From: JACKBC01 sp041391125 | GTDB taxonomy: Bacteria; Chloroflexota; Anaerolineae; Caldilineales; Caldilineaceae | NCBI GenBank assembly: GCA_041391125.1 | Contig: JAWKON010000002.1 | Location: 220,553 to 284,552 of the forward strand | DNA: 64,000 nucleotides | Direction: 5' to 3' | In this document: positions 1 to 8,464 of the stretch, in pieces | How the letters are laid out: each line of letters begins with the position of its first letter | Position numbering within the stretch: position 1 is the stretch's first letter | Notes under the pieces: generated by a model | Database searches by the model: none | What the model was told of the DNA's origin: nothing | The model's input: the letters and a program-made list of their open reading frames with translations, nothing else | Position numbers and translations under genes: made by a program

Positions 1-832
1 TAGAATCACGTCCATAGTGTTTTGCCTCTATCCCAGCGCAACTTCCGCCAACGTAGGCTGAACAGCCTGGCGCGCTCGCGGTGGTCATCGGAAACATGGT
101 TGGCATGGAAGAGGAGCGCTGTTGTTTGGAATCAGCAAAGACGCCCCCGTTTTGAATTTCGATCTTGCGCGGTACCTGATCCGCCAGATCTTTGTCGTGG
201 GTGACCATCAACATGGTCTTGCCGCGCCCGACCAGTTCGTGAAAGAGCGCAAAGACTTCGCCCGCCGTTTTGGAATCCAAGTTGCCCGTGGGCTCATCCG
301 CCACCAGCAGCGCCGGATCGTTGGCCAGGGCGCGCGCAATGGCCGCCCGCTGCTGCTGACCACCCGACACCATGCCCGGCAGCTTATTGGCCTGGTCCCC
401 CAACCCCACCAATTCCAGCAGATCCATGGCCCGCGCGCGGCGCTCGGCCCGGCTATACTTGCCCGCAAACTCCATGGGCAGAACCACATTTTGCAGCAGG
501 CTGAGCGCCGGCAGCATCTGGAAAAACTGAAAGATAATGCCCACATGCTCACCCCGCCACACGGCCAGCTCATTCTCACTCATCTTGTGTACGGGCTGGC
601 CCGTTACAATGATTTCGCCGCTAGTGGGCCGGTCAATGCCGGTGATCATGTTGAGCAGCGTGGACTTGCCATTGCCCGACGGGCCAACAATGGAGACAAA
701 TTCGCCCGGCTCCACGGCCAGCGAAATGCCCTTGAGAATGGTGACCTCGCTACCACCCACGGCAAACGACTTCTTGACATCTTGAATTTTCACAACGGGC
801 GTCTTGCTTTGTGATTCTGTTTGGTGATTCAT
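1..832 (-). CDS. ABC transporter ATP-binding protein, MacB/LolD type (partial)
   Basis: ATPase subunit that would energise an FtsX/MacB-family exporter at the inner membrane. Reading from ATG at 832, the frame gives Walker A GPSGNGKST (about residues 50-58), Q-loop in GIIFQFFQ (99-106), signature VSGGQQQR (155-162), Walker B LLVADEP (175-181) followed by TGNLDSKT, and an H-loop THD. This is the full core of a MacB/LolD ATPase of about 230 residues. The frame stays open to the window edge. After about residue 240 the translation loses ATPase character, while another frame reads LFSLRWRKLRW, which looks like the cytoplasmic start of the partner permease. A small indel near position 90 and a following permease gene are therefore likely. 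The TetR gene upstream (926-1522) has the same orientation and is a natural candidate regulator. Confidence 0.9.
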   Translation of the reverse strand, partial: MNHQTESQSKTPVVKIQDVKKSFAVGGSEVTILKGISLAVEPGEFVSIVGPSGNGKSTLLNMITGIDRPTSGEIIVTGQPVHKMSENELAVWRGEHVGIIFQFFQMLPALSLLQNVVLPMEFAGKYSRAERRARAMDLLELVGLGDQANKLPGMVSGGQQQRAAIARALANDPALLVADEPTGNLDSKTAGEVFALFHELVGRGKTMLMVTHDKDLADQVPRKIEIQNGGVFADSKQQRSSSMPTMFPMTTASAPGCSAYVGGSCAGIEAKHYGRDS

Positions 833-861
833 GGTTTAACCCGGCGTTTTCAACAATTATT

Positions 862-925
862 TATTGCTGTATTGCTGTGTTGCTGTATTGCTTGCGCTGA
901 GAGCAATACAGCAATACAGCAATAC
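862..925. repeat. TATTGCTG-type hairpin, copy 1
   Basis: Tandem copies of the word TATTGCTG on the left face their reverse complement (CAGCAATA) on the right, forming a hairpin of about 25 bp between the TetR gene and the ABC ATPase gene. The same word makes hairpins at 17034, 32525 and 58736. It may act as a terminator or an mRNA-stabilising stem, but no T-run follows it. Confidence 0.85.
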
Positions 926-1522
926 TTACAGCTTTTCACGCGTGAGCCAGCCATTGAGCAGCATGTCCACCAGCTTGCGGCCAAACGCCTGGCGGCCTTC
1001 GGGAATGCTCTCCAGCGGAATATGGTGGATGTTCTGGATCAGCGTAATCAACGACATGGCGGCCATGCCTTCATTGGCCACCGTGACCGCGCCGGCCGCC
1101 TGCGCCCCGCGTAATGCCCCCATCAGCGGCGCAGTCAACGCATGAACCAGCAGGCCGGAAAGTTCAGCCGCCTTGGCGGGGTCAATGGCCGGCAAGTCGG
1201 CCTGCACCATACGCACCAAATCGAGCGGCGGTTGTGACACCAGCCAATCGCTCACCGCGTACGCTTGGGCTTGGATGTTATCGTCCGCTTCGGCAATTAA
1301 GCGCGTCATCTCTTGTTGATGGCGCAGCAGGCTGCGGCGCAACACAGCTACGAAAAGCTCTTCCTTGCCGCCCGGCGCGTAATAGTAGAGCGATGCATGA
1401 CGCATGCCAACCTCGTCGGCAATGTCGCGCAGCTTGACGGCGCTATAGCCTCGCTGCATAAAGAGCGCTTCGGCCACATCCAATATTCGTTCGCGCGTTT
1501 CGTTGTGTGGTCTGTTGTCCAT
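926..1522 (-). CDS. TetR/AcrR family transcriptional regulator
   Basis: One-component repressor of 198 residues. The N-terminal helix-turn-helix reads RERILDVAEALFMQRGYSAV then LRDIADEVGMRHASLYYYAPGGKEELF, the TetR recognition-helix pattern. The C-terminal 130 residues are the usual variable helical ligand-binding part. I chose the ATG at 1522 because the residues the frame adds upstream are encoded inside the palindromic operator at 1527-1544. The gene lies 94 bp upstream of the exporter ATPase gene and is codirectional, so ligand-dependent control of that exporter and of itself is the simplest reading. The ligand is unknown. Confidence 0.9.
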   Translation of the reverse strand: MDNRPHNETRERILDVAEALFMQRGYSAVKLRDIADEVGMRHASLYYYAPGGKEELFVAVLRRSLLRHQQEMTRLIAEADDNIQAQAYAVSDWLVSQPPLDLVRMVQADLPAIDPAKAAELSGLLVHALTAPLMGALRGAQAAGAVTVANEGMAAMSLITLIQNIHHIPLESIPEGRQAFGRKLVDMLLNGWLTREKL

Positions 1523-1526
1523 TTTT

Positions 1527-1544
1527 CTACCTACAAGTTGGTAG
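1527..1544. promoter_or_regulatory. Candidate TetR operator upstream of the first TetR gene
   Basis: CTACCTACAAGTTGGTAG is an 18-bp imperfect palindrome (14 of 18 positions symmetric) lying 4 bp upstream of the TetR start codon. Its size and placement fit an autoregulatory TetR operator. A possible minus-strand -10 box (TACAAT) lies at 1546-1551 and would be occluded by bound repressor. Confidence 0.55.
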
Positions 1545-1828
1545 AATTGTATCAGCATAAGCATCTGTAGACTGTATAAATCCCTACAATCTGGGCAAAA
1601 GGTGGACGTAGACTTGTTTCAATTTGGACAGCTTTGTCTTTGGTTGCTGGTCAGGTCGTTGCCGACGCTGAAGCCAATCCGGCCACGCCAGTTGTTTTAG
1701 ATCGCTTCTCCCTGACCTCTTTCAGGGGCGTTTTGGCACAGAGACAGGCAAACGTATTATAATTGCTACAACTATGTGCTTTCCCAACGGCCGCATGAAA
1801 ATCCACTGCTCAACAAAGGAGAATAGGG
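1545..1828. other. Divergent intergenic region, no gene seen
   Basis: This gap lies between the divergently read TetR and amidohydrolase genes. I see no conserved coding frame. A short stem-loop (CCTGA-CCTCTT-TCAGG) sits near 1711-1726, and a good ribosome binding site (AAAGGAGA) precedes the ATG at 1829. Confidence 0.5.
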
Positions 1829-2722
1829 ATGTTGCCAATTGTCGATACCCATCAGCATCTGTGGGATCTGGATCTGTTTCACTTGCCTTGGGCCGCTTCC
1901 AGCCCCATTTTAAACCGCAGCTATCGCACCGCCGATTATTTAGCCGCCACGGACGGGCTCAATGTGGTCAAAGCCGTCTACATGGAAGTGGATGTGACGC
2001 CGGAGCAGCAGGCCGCGGAGGCCGAATTCATTATTGACCTCTGCCAGCAGGCAGATACGCCCACCGTGGGTGCGGTGATTTCCGGGCGCCCGGCCGCTTC
2101 TGAATTTGCGGCGTATATCCGCCGTTTTGCGCCCAGCCCCTATATCAAAGGCGTGCGCCAGGTGCTGCACGTGCCGGAAACGCCGCCCGGATATTGCCTG
2201 GCTCCCGCCTATATCCAAGGCGTGCAGTTGTTAGGCGAACTGGGGCTGAGCTTTGACCTGTGTATGCGCCCCGCCGAACTGCTGGACGCGGCCGCGCTGG
2301 TTGCCCAATGTCCCGATACCCAGTTTATCCTAGACCATTGCGGCAACGCCGACCCCTATGTGATCAAAGGTGATGCGCCCGCCGGCGACGCCTCCGATCC
2401 CTTTTATCACACCAAACAACAGTGGTGCGACGGCATTGATAAATTGGCGTCCTTCAGCAATGTGGTCTGCAAAATTTCCGGCATTGTGGCGCGCGCCCAG
2501 CCGGGGTGGCAGCCCGCCGACCTGGCCCCCACCATCAACTACTGTCTCGACGCTTTTGGGCCGAACCGCGTCATCTTTGGCGGCGATTGGCCGGTTTGCA
2601 CGCTGGGCGCGCCTTATGCCGATTGGGCCACGGCCCTGCGCACCGTCATCGCCAGCCGACCGGAAGCGGAACAGCGTAAATTGCTGCACGACAACGCCGT
2701 CCGGCTTTACGGATTAGATTAA
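1829..2722 (+). CDS. Amidohydrolase 2 family hydrolase (fuconolactonase-like, COG3618)
   Basis: Metal-dependent TIM-barrel hydrolase of 297 residues. The opening IVDTHQHLWD is the HxH metal motif placed right at the N terminus, as in the lactonase branch (L-fucono-1,4-lactonase, L-rhamnono-lactonase) of amidohydrolase family 2. FILDHCGN (about 170-177) and VIFGGDWPV (about 253-261) supply the later metal or catalytic His and Asp. The reading frame is intact from start to stop and preceded by AAAGGAGA. The actual substrate cannot be read from the sequence; a sugar lactone or a small cyclic carboxylate is plausible. A DUF362 gene follows after 41 bp in the same direction, so the two may be cotranscribed. 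Confidence 0.85.
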   Translation: MLPIVDTHQHLWDLDLFHLPWAASSPILNRSYRTADYLAATDGLNVVKAVYMEVDVTPEQQAAEAEFIIDLCQQADTPTVGAVISGRPAASEFAAYIRRFAPSPYIKGVRQVLHVPETPPGYCLAPAYIQGVQLLGELGLSFDLCMRPAELLDAAALVAQCPDTQFILDHCGNADPYVIKGDAPAGDASDPFYHTKQQWCDGIDKLASFSNVVCKISGIVARAQPGWQPADLAPTINYCLDAFGPNRVIFGGDWPVCTLGAPYADWATALRTVIASRPEAEQRKLLHDNAVRLYGLD

Positions 2723-2763
2723 CGTTTATCTATTCAATACTTCCGAAAGGGACACTATATATA

Positions 2764-3729
2764 ATGTCAAATCAAGCAAAACGCGCCAAGGTGGGCTTGG
2801 CGCGCCAGGGCAATCGCCGCGCCAATGTCTATCGCGCGCTCGACCTGGTGCGCGATGAGGTGACGCCGCGGCTGCGCAGCCAGGTCATGCTCAAACCCAA
2901 TTTCCTCACCAGCAAAAATCAGCTCGCCTCCAGCCACGCCGACGCCATCCGCGGCGCCATCGATTTTCTGCTCTCCACGCCTAATCCGCCGCAAGAGATT
3001 GTGATTGCCGAAGGCGGCAACGAAGACCATTCGGGTCAGGCCTTTGAGAATTTTGGCTATTTGGCGCTGCCCGATGAATTTCCCGTCCCCATCCGGCTGG
3101 TCGATCTCAATCAAGAAACGGCATGGCAAGAGACGCCCATCATTTTGGCCGACCGTAGCGAAACCGTGGTGCGCATGCCCAAGACCGTGCTCGACTGCCC
3201 ATGCACGATTTCGCTGGCCATTGCCAAAACCCACGACGTGTGCGTGGTGACGCTGGCGCTCAAAAACATGATCATGGGCACGCTGCACAAGAAAGACCGC
3301 GTCAAAATGCACGGCTTCCAAAGCCATGCCGAGCGCGTACTGCCCTCTGAGGCGCAGACGCTCAACATCAACGTGATCCGGCTGGCGCGCTACCTCACGC
3401 CCGACATTGCCGTGATTGACGGCGCCGACGGCTTGCAAGGCAATGGCCCCGGCGGCGAGGATGCCGTGGCCAACTTTGGCATTGCCGCCGCCGGTGTGGA
3501 CGTATACGCCACCGACGCCGTCATGGCCAAGGCGATGGGCTTTGAACCATCCGCACTCGGTCTGCTCCACTATGCCCAACAGCTCGGTCTGGGCGTTATC
3601 GATCTGGCGCAGATCGACGTGCTGGAAACCAAAATCGCCGACGTCATGCGCGCCTTTAAACCGCACGAAAAGACGCCGCTTCAGTTGCAGTGGCAGGATG
3701 CGCACGCCATGCATTATCTGGCAGCGTAG
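2764..3729 (+). CDS. DUF362 domain-containing protein
   Basis: Intact 321-residue protein of the DUF362 family, whose reaction is not established. Family features are VMLKPNFLTS near residue 41, DAIRGAIDFL, IVIAEGGNEDHSG near 79-91, a central ISLAIAKTHDVCVVTLALKNMIMG block (about 150-173), and DIAVIDGADGLQGNGP (about 214-229). Many DUF362 proteins carry C-terminal ferredoxin cysteines; this one does not. There is no signal peptide, so it should be cytosolic. It follows the amidohydrolase with a 41-bp gap and may share its transcript. Confidence 0.85.
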   Translation: MSNQAKRAKVGLARQGNRRANVYRALDLVRDEVTPRLRSQVMLKPNFLTSKNQLASSHADAIRGAIDFLLSTPNPPQEIVIAEGGNEDHSGQAFENFGYLALPDEFPVPIRLVDLNQETAWQETPIILADRSETVVRMPKTVLDCPCTISLAIAKTHDVCVVTLALKNMIMGTLHKKDRVKMHGFQSHAERVLPSEAQTLNINVIRLARYLTPDIAVIDGADGLQGNGPGGEDAVANFGIAAAGVDVYATDAVMAKAMGFEPSALGLLHYAQQLGLGVIDLAQIDVLETKIADVMRAFKPHEKTPLQLQWQDAHAMHYLAA

Positions 3730-3766
3730 GGCTTATACTGCGTTCAAAATGAAAACCCTAGTTTGG

Positions 3767-3825
3767 GGGATCAGGGATTAGGGATAGGGATACGTGGCGA
3801 CGACCCAATCCCTAATCCCCAGCCC
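3767..3825. repeat. GGGATTAGGGAT-word inverted repeat
   Basis: Repeats of GGGAT(T/C)AGGGAT face CCCTAATCCCCAG and form a hairpin between the DUF362 gene and thyA. The same word family (ATTGGGGATTGGGG) overlaps the start of hemG near 13055-13080. Confidence 0.75.
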
Positions 3826-3856
3826 CTTTTCCCCATCTCTTGCACAAGGAAACGGA

Positions 3857-4651
3857 ATGCGACAATATCTCGATCTTATGCAGCACGTGTTGGACACCGG
3901 CTTTCGCAAGGAGGACCGCACGGGGACGGGGACGCTCAGCGTCTTTGGCTATCAGATGCGCTTTGACCTGGCCGACGGTTTTCCGCTGGTGACGACCAAG
4001 AAGATTCACCTTAAATCGGTGATCCATGAACTGCTCTGGTTATTGCGCGGCGACACCAATATCAAATATCTCAACGATCATGGTGTGACGATTTGGGATG
4101 AGTGGGCCGACGCCAATGGTGAATTGGGGCCGATGTACGGCTATCAATGGCGCAGTTGGGCAACGCCCGATCATGGGACGATTGACCAGATCGCGCAGGT
4201 GGTGCAGCAGATCCGCTGCACGCCCGATTCACGGCGCTTGATTGTGTCCGCCTGGAATGTGGCTGACATTGGCCAGATGAAGCTGCCGCCCTGCCACTGC
4301 TTTTTCCAATTTTACGTGGCGGATGGTCGCCTCTCGTGCCAGCTCTTCCAACGCAGCGCAGACATTTTATTGGGTGTTCCCTTTAATATTGCCTCCTACG
4401 CGCTGCTCACCATGATGATGGCGCAGGTGTGCGACTTGCAGCCGGGTGAATTTATCCACACGCTGGGTGACGCCCACATCTATCTCAATCACCTGGAGCA
4501 AGTGCAAACCCAACTGGCGCGCCAGCCCTTTCCGCTGCCCCAAATGCACCTCAACCCGGCCGTCAAGTCTATCTTCGATTTCCGTTACGAGGATTTCACG
4601 CTGGAAAATTATCAATGTCATCCGCGCATCAAGGCGGCGGTGGCGGTGTAA
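3857..4651 (+). CDS. thyA: Thymidylate synthase
   Basis: Converts dUMP and methylene-tetrahydrofolate to dTMP and dihydrofolate in the cytosol. The ATG at 3857 follows AAGGA at a suitable distance and gives 264 residues, the length of E. coli ThyA. An upstream in-frame ATG at 3794 would add residues encoded by an intergenic repeat and is rejected. Motifs include the phosphate-binding Arg in RKEDRTGTGTLSVFG, the catalytic Cys in LPPCHCFFQF (about residues 143-152), the second phosphate Arg in QLFQRSADILLGVPFNIASYA, and the C-terminal IKAAVAV matching the mobile ThyA tail. The frame is intact. Confidence 0.97.
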   Translation: MRQYLDLMQHVLDTGFRKEDRTGTGTLSVFGYQMRFDLADGFPLVTTKKIHLKSVIHELLWLLRGDTNIKYLNDHGVTIWDEWADANGELGPMYGYQWRSWATPDHGTIDQIAQVVQQIRCTPDSRRLIVSAWNVADIGQMKLPPCHCFFQFYVADGRLSCQLFQRSADILLGVPFNIASYALLTMMMAQVCDLQPGEFIHTLGDAHIYLNHLEQVQTQLARQPFPLPQMHLNPAVKSIFDFRYEDFTLENYQCHPRIKAAVAV

Positions 4652-4738
4652 GTGCGTATTGCGTATCACGTGTTGCGTGTACCGGTCTTGAAACAAGTCT
4701 CGAATCTACTTCACAAACCGGTTCACGCAATACGCACT
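4651..4738. repeat. MITE-like palindromic element with ACCGGT termini, copy 1
   Basis: An outer 14-bp perfect inverted repeat (AGTGCGTATTGCGT) encloses an inner one (TTGCGTGTACCGGT against ACCGGTTCACGCAA, one mismatch). The same ACCGGT and GCAATACGCA ends bound a longer element at 10051-10247, so this is a short non-coding interspersed element lying between thyA and prmA. Confidence 0.75.
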
Positions 4739-4803
4739 ACGCAACAACATTCACGAATCCAGCCCCATTCGTCCAATCTACTTACTTAACCCGAAATCCA
4801 TCC

Positions 4804-5774
4804 ATGTCTGACGAACTCATTGAACTATCTGTCGTAGTTGACTCCGAAGCCGCCGAAGCCGTGAGCGAGCTGTTCAATCGCTACAATGGCGGCTCGTATG
4901 ACGAAGATAATGCCGCCGGGGAAGCGGGCGGCGGCGGCGCCGTGATCGAGGCCACCGGCTTCGACGATTTTAACCGGCCCATTGATGGCGAATATCGCCT
5001 CAGCGTCAAAACATACATCAAGCCGGGCAGCCGCGGTCGCCAAATCCAGCGCCAAATTGAAGAAGGGCTGTGGCGCTTGAGCCTGATCTATCCCATGCCC
5101 GAGCCGCAGATGCGCACCATCCGCCAGGAAGATTGGGCCAATGCCTGGAAGAAATTTTACAAGCCGCTGCGCGTCGGGCGGCGCGTGCTGCTCAAGCCCA
5201 GTTGGGAAGAGGCCGCCACCCAGCCCGATGACATTGTCATTGAACTGGAGCCGGGCATGGCCTTTGGCACCGGTATGCACCCCACCACTCGCCTCTGCGT
5301 GGCCGCGCTGGAAGAGATTGTGCAGCCGGGCGACGCCGTGCTGGATGTGGGGACGGGCAGCGGCATTTTGGCCGTACTGGCCGCCAAGCTGGGCGCTGCG
5401 CCCATTGTGGCCACCGACATCGACACCATCGCCGTCCAGGTGAGCCGCGAAAATATGGCGCTCAACGGCCTGACCGAGCGGCTGGATCGCGATATTTCCA
5501 TTTTGCATGACAGCGTGCCCGCCCAGATGGCCGGGCGCTTTTCCGTGGTGGTGGCCAATATTTTGGCCGAAGTCATTGTCAAACTTTTCGATGGCGATTA
5601 TGGCAATACGCCGCTGGCCGAGCCACTGGCCGCGGGGGACATATGATCCTCTCCGGCATTTTGGCGGAAAAGGCCGAAATGGTGCTGGAGGCGGCGCGCC
5701 GCAGGTTTGACCTTGTGGGCCGCAAAGATGAGGGCGATTGGGTAGCGCTCGTTGTGCGTGAGGGAGCAGACTAA
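4804..5774 (+). CDS. prmA: Ribosomal protein L11 methyltransferase (frameshifted)
   Basis: SAM-dependent methyltransferase that trimethylates ribosomal protein L11. The ATG at 4804 begins MSDELIELSVVVDSEAAEAV, the PrmA N-terminal domain. Then come EDWANAWKKFYKPLRVG, ELEPGMAFGTGMHPTTRLC (family hallmark), the SAM motif LDVGTGSGILAVLAAKLGA, ATDID, and VVANILAEVI. The first frame stops at 5646 after PLAAGDI. From about 5635 the next frame continues as MILSGILAEKAEMVLEAA and ends GDWVALVVREGAD at 5774, exactly the expected PrmA C terminus. A single-base indel near 5630-5640 is therefore inferred. rsmE follows within 10 bp, a common PrmA neighbour. Confidence 0.92.
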
Positions 5775-5782
5775 GAAATACC

Positions 5783-6532
5783 GTGTACCGTTTTTCTTGT
5801 TGGACACACCGCTGCAACCCGGCCAACCGGTGGATCTGTCGTCCATCGCGCACCAGTTGCGCAACGTGCTGCGGCTGAACGCAAGGGGCGCACCTTGTTT
5901 TGCTCGATGGCAAGGGCGCGGCGTATGACGCTGAAATCACCATGCTTGAGAAGCAGACCGGCGGGCGTCGTGCTGGACGAGCAAGTTTTGACCAGCGAAC
6001 CCACCGTGCATGTGACGCTCTATCAGTGCAGCCTGAAAGCTGATAAGTTTGAGTGGGTGCTGCAAAGGGGGACCGAACTGGGTGTCTCCGGCTTTGTGCC
6101 GGTGATCAGCGCGCAGCGTAGTGCGACCGGCGGCGGCGCTCTAAAAAAGTACGCCCGTTGGCAGCAGATTATCCAAGAAGCCGCCGAACAGAGCGGGCGC
6201 ACACGCTTGCCGCAACTGCATCCCCCACTCAACTGGCGCGCAGCCGTGCAACACGCCCAAGGCGTGCGCTTCATGCCATGGGAGGAGGCTATTGGAGAGG
6301 CAGTTCCGGCACTGGGTCAAGCGGCGAAAACTACGTTAACCCAATATGGGATGCCCACTGTCGTCAATCTGCTGCTCGGTCCGGAAGGCGGCATCTCCGG
6401 CGATGAAGCTGCCGAGGCCATGACCCAAGGTTGGCAGCCGGTGTCGCTGGGGGCCGCGCATCTTGCGGCGCCGAAACCGCCGCATTGGCGGCTATCACGA
6501 TTGCAATGGAACGATACCAGCAGCTCGCTTAG
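5783..6532 (+). CDS. rsmE: 16S rRNA (uracil1498-N3)-methyltransferase (frameshifted)
   Basis: Methylates U1498 of 16S rRNA using SAM through a SPOUT/trefoil-knot fold. The protein is recoverable only by joining frames: GTG at 5783 (YRFFLLDTPLQPGQPVDLSS if one T is restored to the T-run), HQLRNVLRL, VLLDGKGAAYDAEI, then the long middle frame with CSLKADKFEWVLQRGTELGV, IIQEAAEQSGRTRLPQL and LLLGPEGGISGDEA, and finally ARILRAETAALAAITIAME ending at a TAG at 6530-6532. At least three indels are implied, one in a T-run at 5791. Every diagnostic RsmE block (KxDKxEWxLQKxTELG, EQSGR, GPEGG, LR.ETA) is present. Confidence 0.9.
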
Positions 6533-6548
6533 AATTATGGCGCTGGCC

Positions 6549-6598
6549 AGCACCCGCCACCCGCCACCCGCCACCCGCCACCGCCACCCGCCACGCTC
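6549..6598. repeat. CCGCCAC short tandem repeat
   Basis: About six copies of the heptamer CCGCCAC lie after rsmE. Related G-rich forms occur at 35930-35965 (inside the CHAT-NACHT linker) and at 41640-41668. Confidence 0.85.
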
Positions 6599-6637
6599 AA
6601 TTATTTAGTTTTGTTGGACATTATAGAATATTTGTTC

Positions 6638-6681
6638 TTGACAAATTTTGTTTCTCGTGCTATTATACTAACCGGTTGGTA
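6638..6681 (+). promoter_or_regulatory. Sigma-70-type promoter with overlapping TetR operator
   Basis: TTGACA at 6638-6643, a 17-bp spacer and TATTAT at 6661-6666 form a near-consensus promoter for the second TetR gene. Overlapping and directly following the -10 box is the palindrome TACTAACCGGTTGGTA (6666-6681, one mismatched pair, perfect AACCGGTT core), the layout of an autorepressed TetR promoter. The ATG follows at 6686, so the 5' leader is very short. Confidence 0.75.
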
Positions 6682-6685
6682 TGTT

Positions 6686-7313
6686 ATGGATATTCAAACA
6701 AACACACAATCTGATACACGCACCAATTTGCTGGATGCGGCCATGCAGTTGATGCTGGACAAAGGCTTTACGGCCACGTCTGTGGATGAGATCTGCAAGC
6801 AAGCCGGGGTGACCAAAGGCAGCTTTTTTACTATTTTGGCAGCAAAGAAGAATTGGGCCAGGTCGTATTGAAGCACTTTCAGCAGAAGATTGGGCAAGCC
6901 ATGCAGCAAGGGCCGCACCTCGCCCTAGCGGATCCGTTGCAGCGGCTCTACGCGTATTGCGATTTTGGGCGCCATGATCATGCATCCCCAAGTACCCAAA
7001 AGCTGTTTAATCGGCAATCTGTCGCAAGAAATGGCGCCCACCCATCCAGCCTTCGCCGCCGCGCCAAGCGGTTTTTGCCTGGTGGGCCGAGTTAATTCAG
7101 GCCGATCTAGAGGAGGCCGCGCAGCTTTATGCGCCGCAAAAGGCGTTGGATTGCCGCGCCCTGGCCGACCATTTTATTGTCATCTTTGAAGGCGCGCTGA
7201 TTTTGGCCAAGGCGCAGCAAGATTTCCAAGTGGTTGCCCAACACATCGGTCATTTCAAAAGCTATTTGGCTTTTTTGTTTTGTCAGCCGACCGATGCGTT
7301 GTCGTTTCAATAA
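6686..7313 (+). CDS. TetR/AcrR family regulator (frameshifted)
   Basis: The first frame carries a TetR helix-turn-helix: LLDAAMQLMLDKGFTATSVD then EICKQAGVTKGSFF. Here the expected HYFGSKEEL is disrupted. The next frame resumes with GQVVLKHFQQKIGQAMQQ and the rest of the ligand domain continues through at least two more frame changes (IMHPQVPKSCLIGNLSQEMA, FAWWAELIQADLEEAAQLYA, ALADHFIVIFEGALILAKA) to TAA at 7311-7313. The reconstructed protein is about 205 residues, a normal TetR length, resembling the NemR/AcuR branch. It lies 66 bp upstream of a dinB-type gene in the same direction, which it may control together with itself. Confidence 0.8.
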
Positions 7314-7379
7314 TTGGTTCAAAGCTTGCGTCTATGCCAGTACAAAGGCACAAGCCCTACAACACGAAAGGAAAAGAAC

Positions 7380-7892
7380 ATGTCTAACAGTGCAGTTAGC
7401 CTATTGCGCACCCAGTATAAGGAAATGGCGGGGTGGTTGGAAGGCACAATGGCGGGCGTAACGGACGAAGTGGCCCACTATGCCCCCGGCGGCAAGGCGA
7501 CGCCAATTGCCGGCCACATCGCGCATATTCTAAGCGGGCTGGATTATTTCATTTTGGCGCAGGCAGCCGGTCAAGCGCCCCTCATGGCCAGCGCATTTGC
7601 CGGAAAATCGGGCATGAGCGCGCTGCCGCCACAGGGCGACTCCACCGAATGGATGAACACGGTCAGGGTAGATGGGGATGCCATTCATGCCTATGGCAAA
7701 GCCGTATTTGCTGCTGTGGACGACTATTTGGCTACTTTGAATGACGACGATCTGGCGCGCGAGATCGAGTTTCCATTTGGCAAATATTCGGTAGGCTGGG
7801 TCTTCAACATCATGTTGCTGAACACCTATTCTCACACCGGCGAAATTTCGACGATTAAGGGCTTGCAGGGGTTGAAGGGCTATCCCATGTAA
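7380..7892 (+). CDS. DinB family protein
   Basis: Intact 170-residue four-helix-bundle protein of the DinB/YfiT superfamily. ATG at 7380 follows GAAAGGAAAAG. Metal-ligand histidines expected for the family can be seen in GHIAHILSGLDYFIL (about residues 44-58) and near the end in LNTYSHTGEISTIKGLQG. Family members include bacillithiol or mycothiol transferases and damage-induced proteins; the thiol or other substrate here is unknown. The preceding TetR gene with its strong promoter suggests a small stress-responsive operon. Confidence 0.85.
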   Translation: MSNSAVSLLRTQYKEMAGWLEGTMAGVTDEVAHYAPGGKATPIAGHIAHILSGLDYFILAQAAGQAPLMASAFAGKSGMSALPPQGDSTEWMNTVRVDGDAIHAYGKAVFAAVDDYLATLNDDDLAREIEFPFGKYSVGWVFNIMLLNTYSHTGEISTIKGLQGLKGYPM

Positions 7893-7904
7893 GATGTTGT
7901 TTTC

Positions 7905-7964
7905 CCACGGACATTGGATACACGGACAGAATTGTTTTACCGTCCGTCTATCCAATGTCCGTGG
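7905..7964. terminator. Bidirectional hairpin between convergent genes
   Basis: A 16-bp perfect inverted repeat (CCACGGACATTGGATA, 7905-7920 and 7949-7964) extends inward with further imperfect pairing (CACGGACAG against CGTCCGTC). It separates the dinB gene from the convergent Clp-N segment and probably terminates both transcripts, though there is no long T-run. Confidence 0.65.
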
Positions 7965-7965
7965 A

Positions 7966-8464
7966 GAACTCACTAATAGTGCGGCCAATTCCTCTGTATT
8001 CACGCCCAGTTCACGCAAAATCGTCATGGCCATGCCGTTGCCCTCGGCCAGCAAACCCAGCAGAATGTGGCTGGTATCGATGCGCTCAGCTTGGTTCGAT
8101 TGCGCCGCTTCTGCGGCCAGTCGCAGAACTTGTTTCGCCCGCGGCGCCAACGCTTGCTCGCCAAAGAGTTGCTTTTGGCCGCGTCCGACCTTCTCTTCCA
8201 CCAGTGTATCAATCTGCTCAAATGTGATGCCTGCCTGTTGGAGAGCCGCGGCGGCCCTGCGTTTTCCTGCGCTAACGCCAGCAAAAAATGCTCGGTGCCG
8301 ATGTAGTTGTGGTTGCGCTCTTGGGCCGCTGCCCGGGCATGTTGATAGAATGCAACAGCCCGCTCCGTAAGCTGGCGGCCGAGCAGCGGGTCAACCCAAA
8401 TTTGCGCCGCTGCGTACTGCTCCGCGCTCACGCATGATTTCGGCCAGCCAGGCTTCTTCATCAA
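7966..8464 (-). CDS. Clp N-terminal (double repeat) domain segment, frameshifted
   Basis: C-terminal part of a protein that begins with the DUF151 segment upstream. One frame gives LTERAVAFYQHARAAAQERN then HNYIGTEHFLLALAQENAG, a first Clp-N repeat. After an indel, another frame gives EEKVGRGQKQLFGEQALAPR then AERIDTSHILLGLLAEGNGM and AMTILRELGVNTEELAALL, the second repeat. Clp-N repeats bind adaptors and substrates in ClpA/ClpC, but no AAA+ module follows here. The frame stays open past the hairpin at 7905, so the true stop has probably been lost to an indel near 7970. Confidence 0.75.

Noticed and set aside
122..814. Long plus-strand open frame of 230 codons at the left edge
   Set aside because: It is antisense to a clear ABC ATPase with Walker A, signature and Walker B motifs; its translation is Arg/His-rich without family resemblance.
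862..925. Possible phage or IS attachment site at the TATTGCTG repeats
   Set aside because: No integrase or transposase is nearby and copies differ in word number, fitting short-repeat hairpins better.
2767..3714. Minus-strand open frame of 315 codons opposite the DUF362 gene
   Set aside because: It is a codon-bias shadow: the plus strand carries the conserved DUF362 motifs and a plausible ribosome binding site region.
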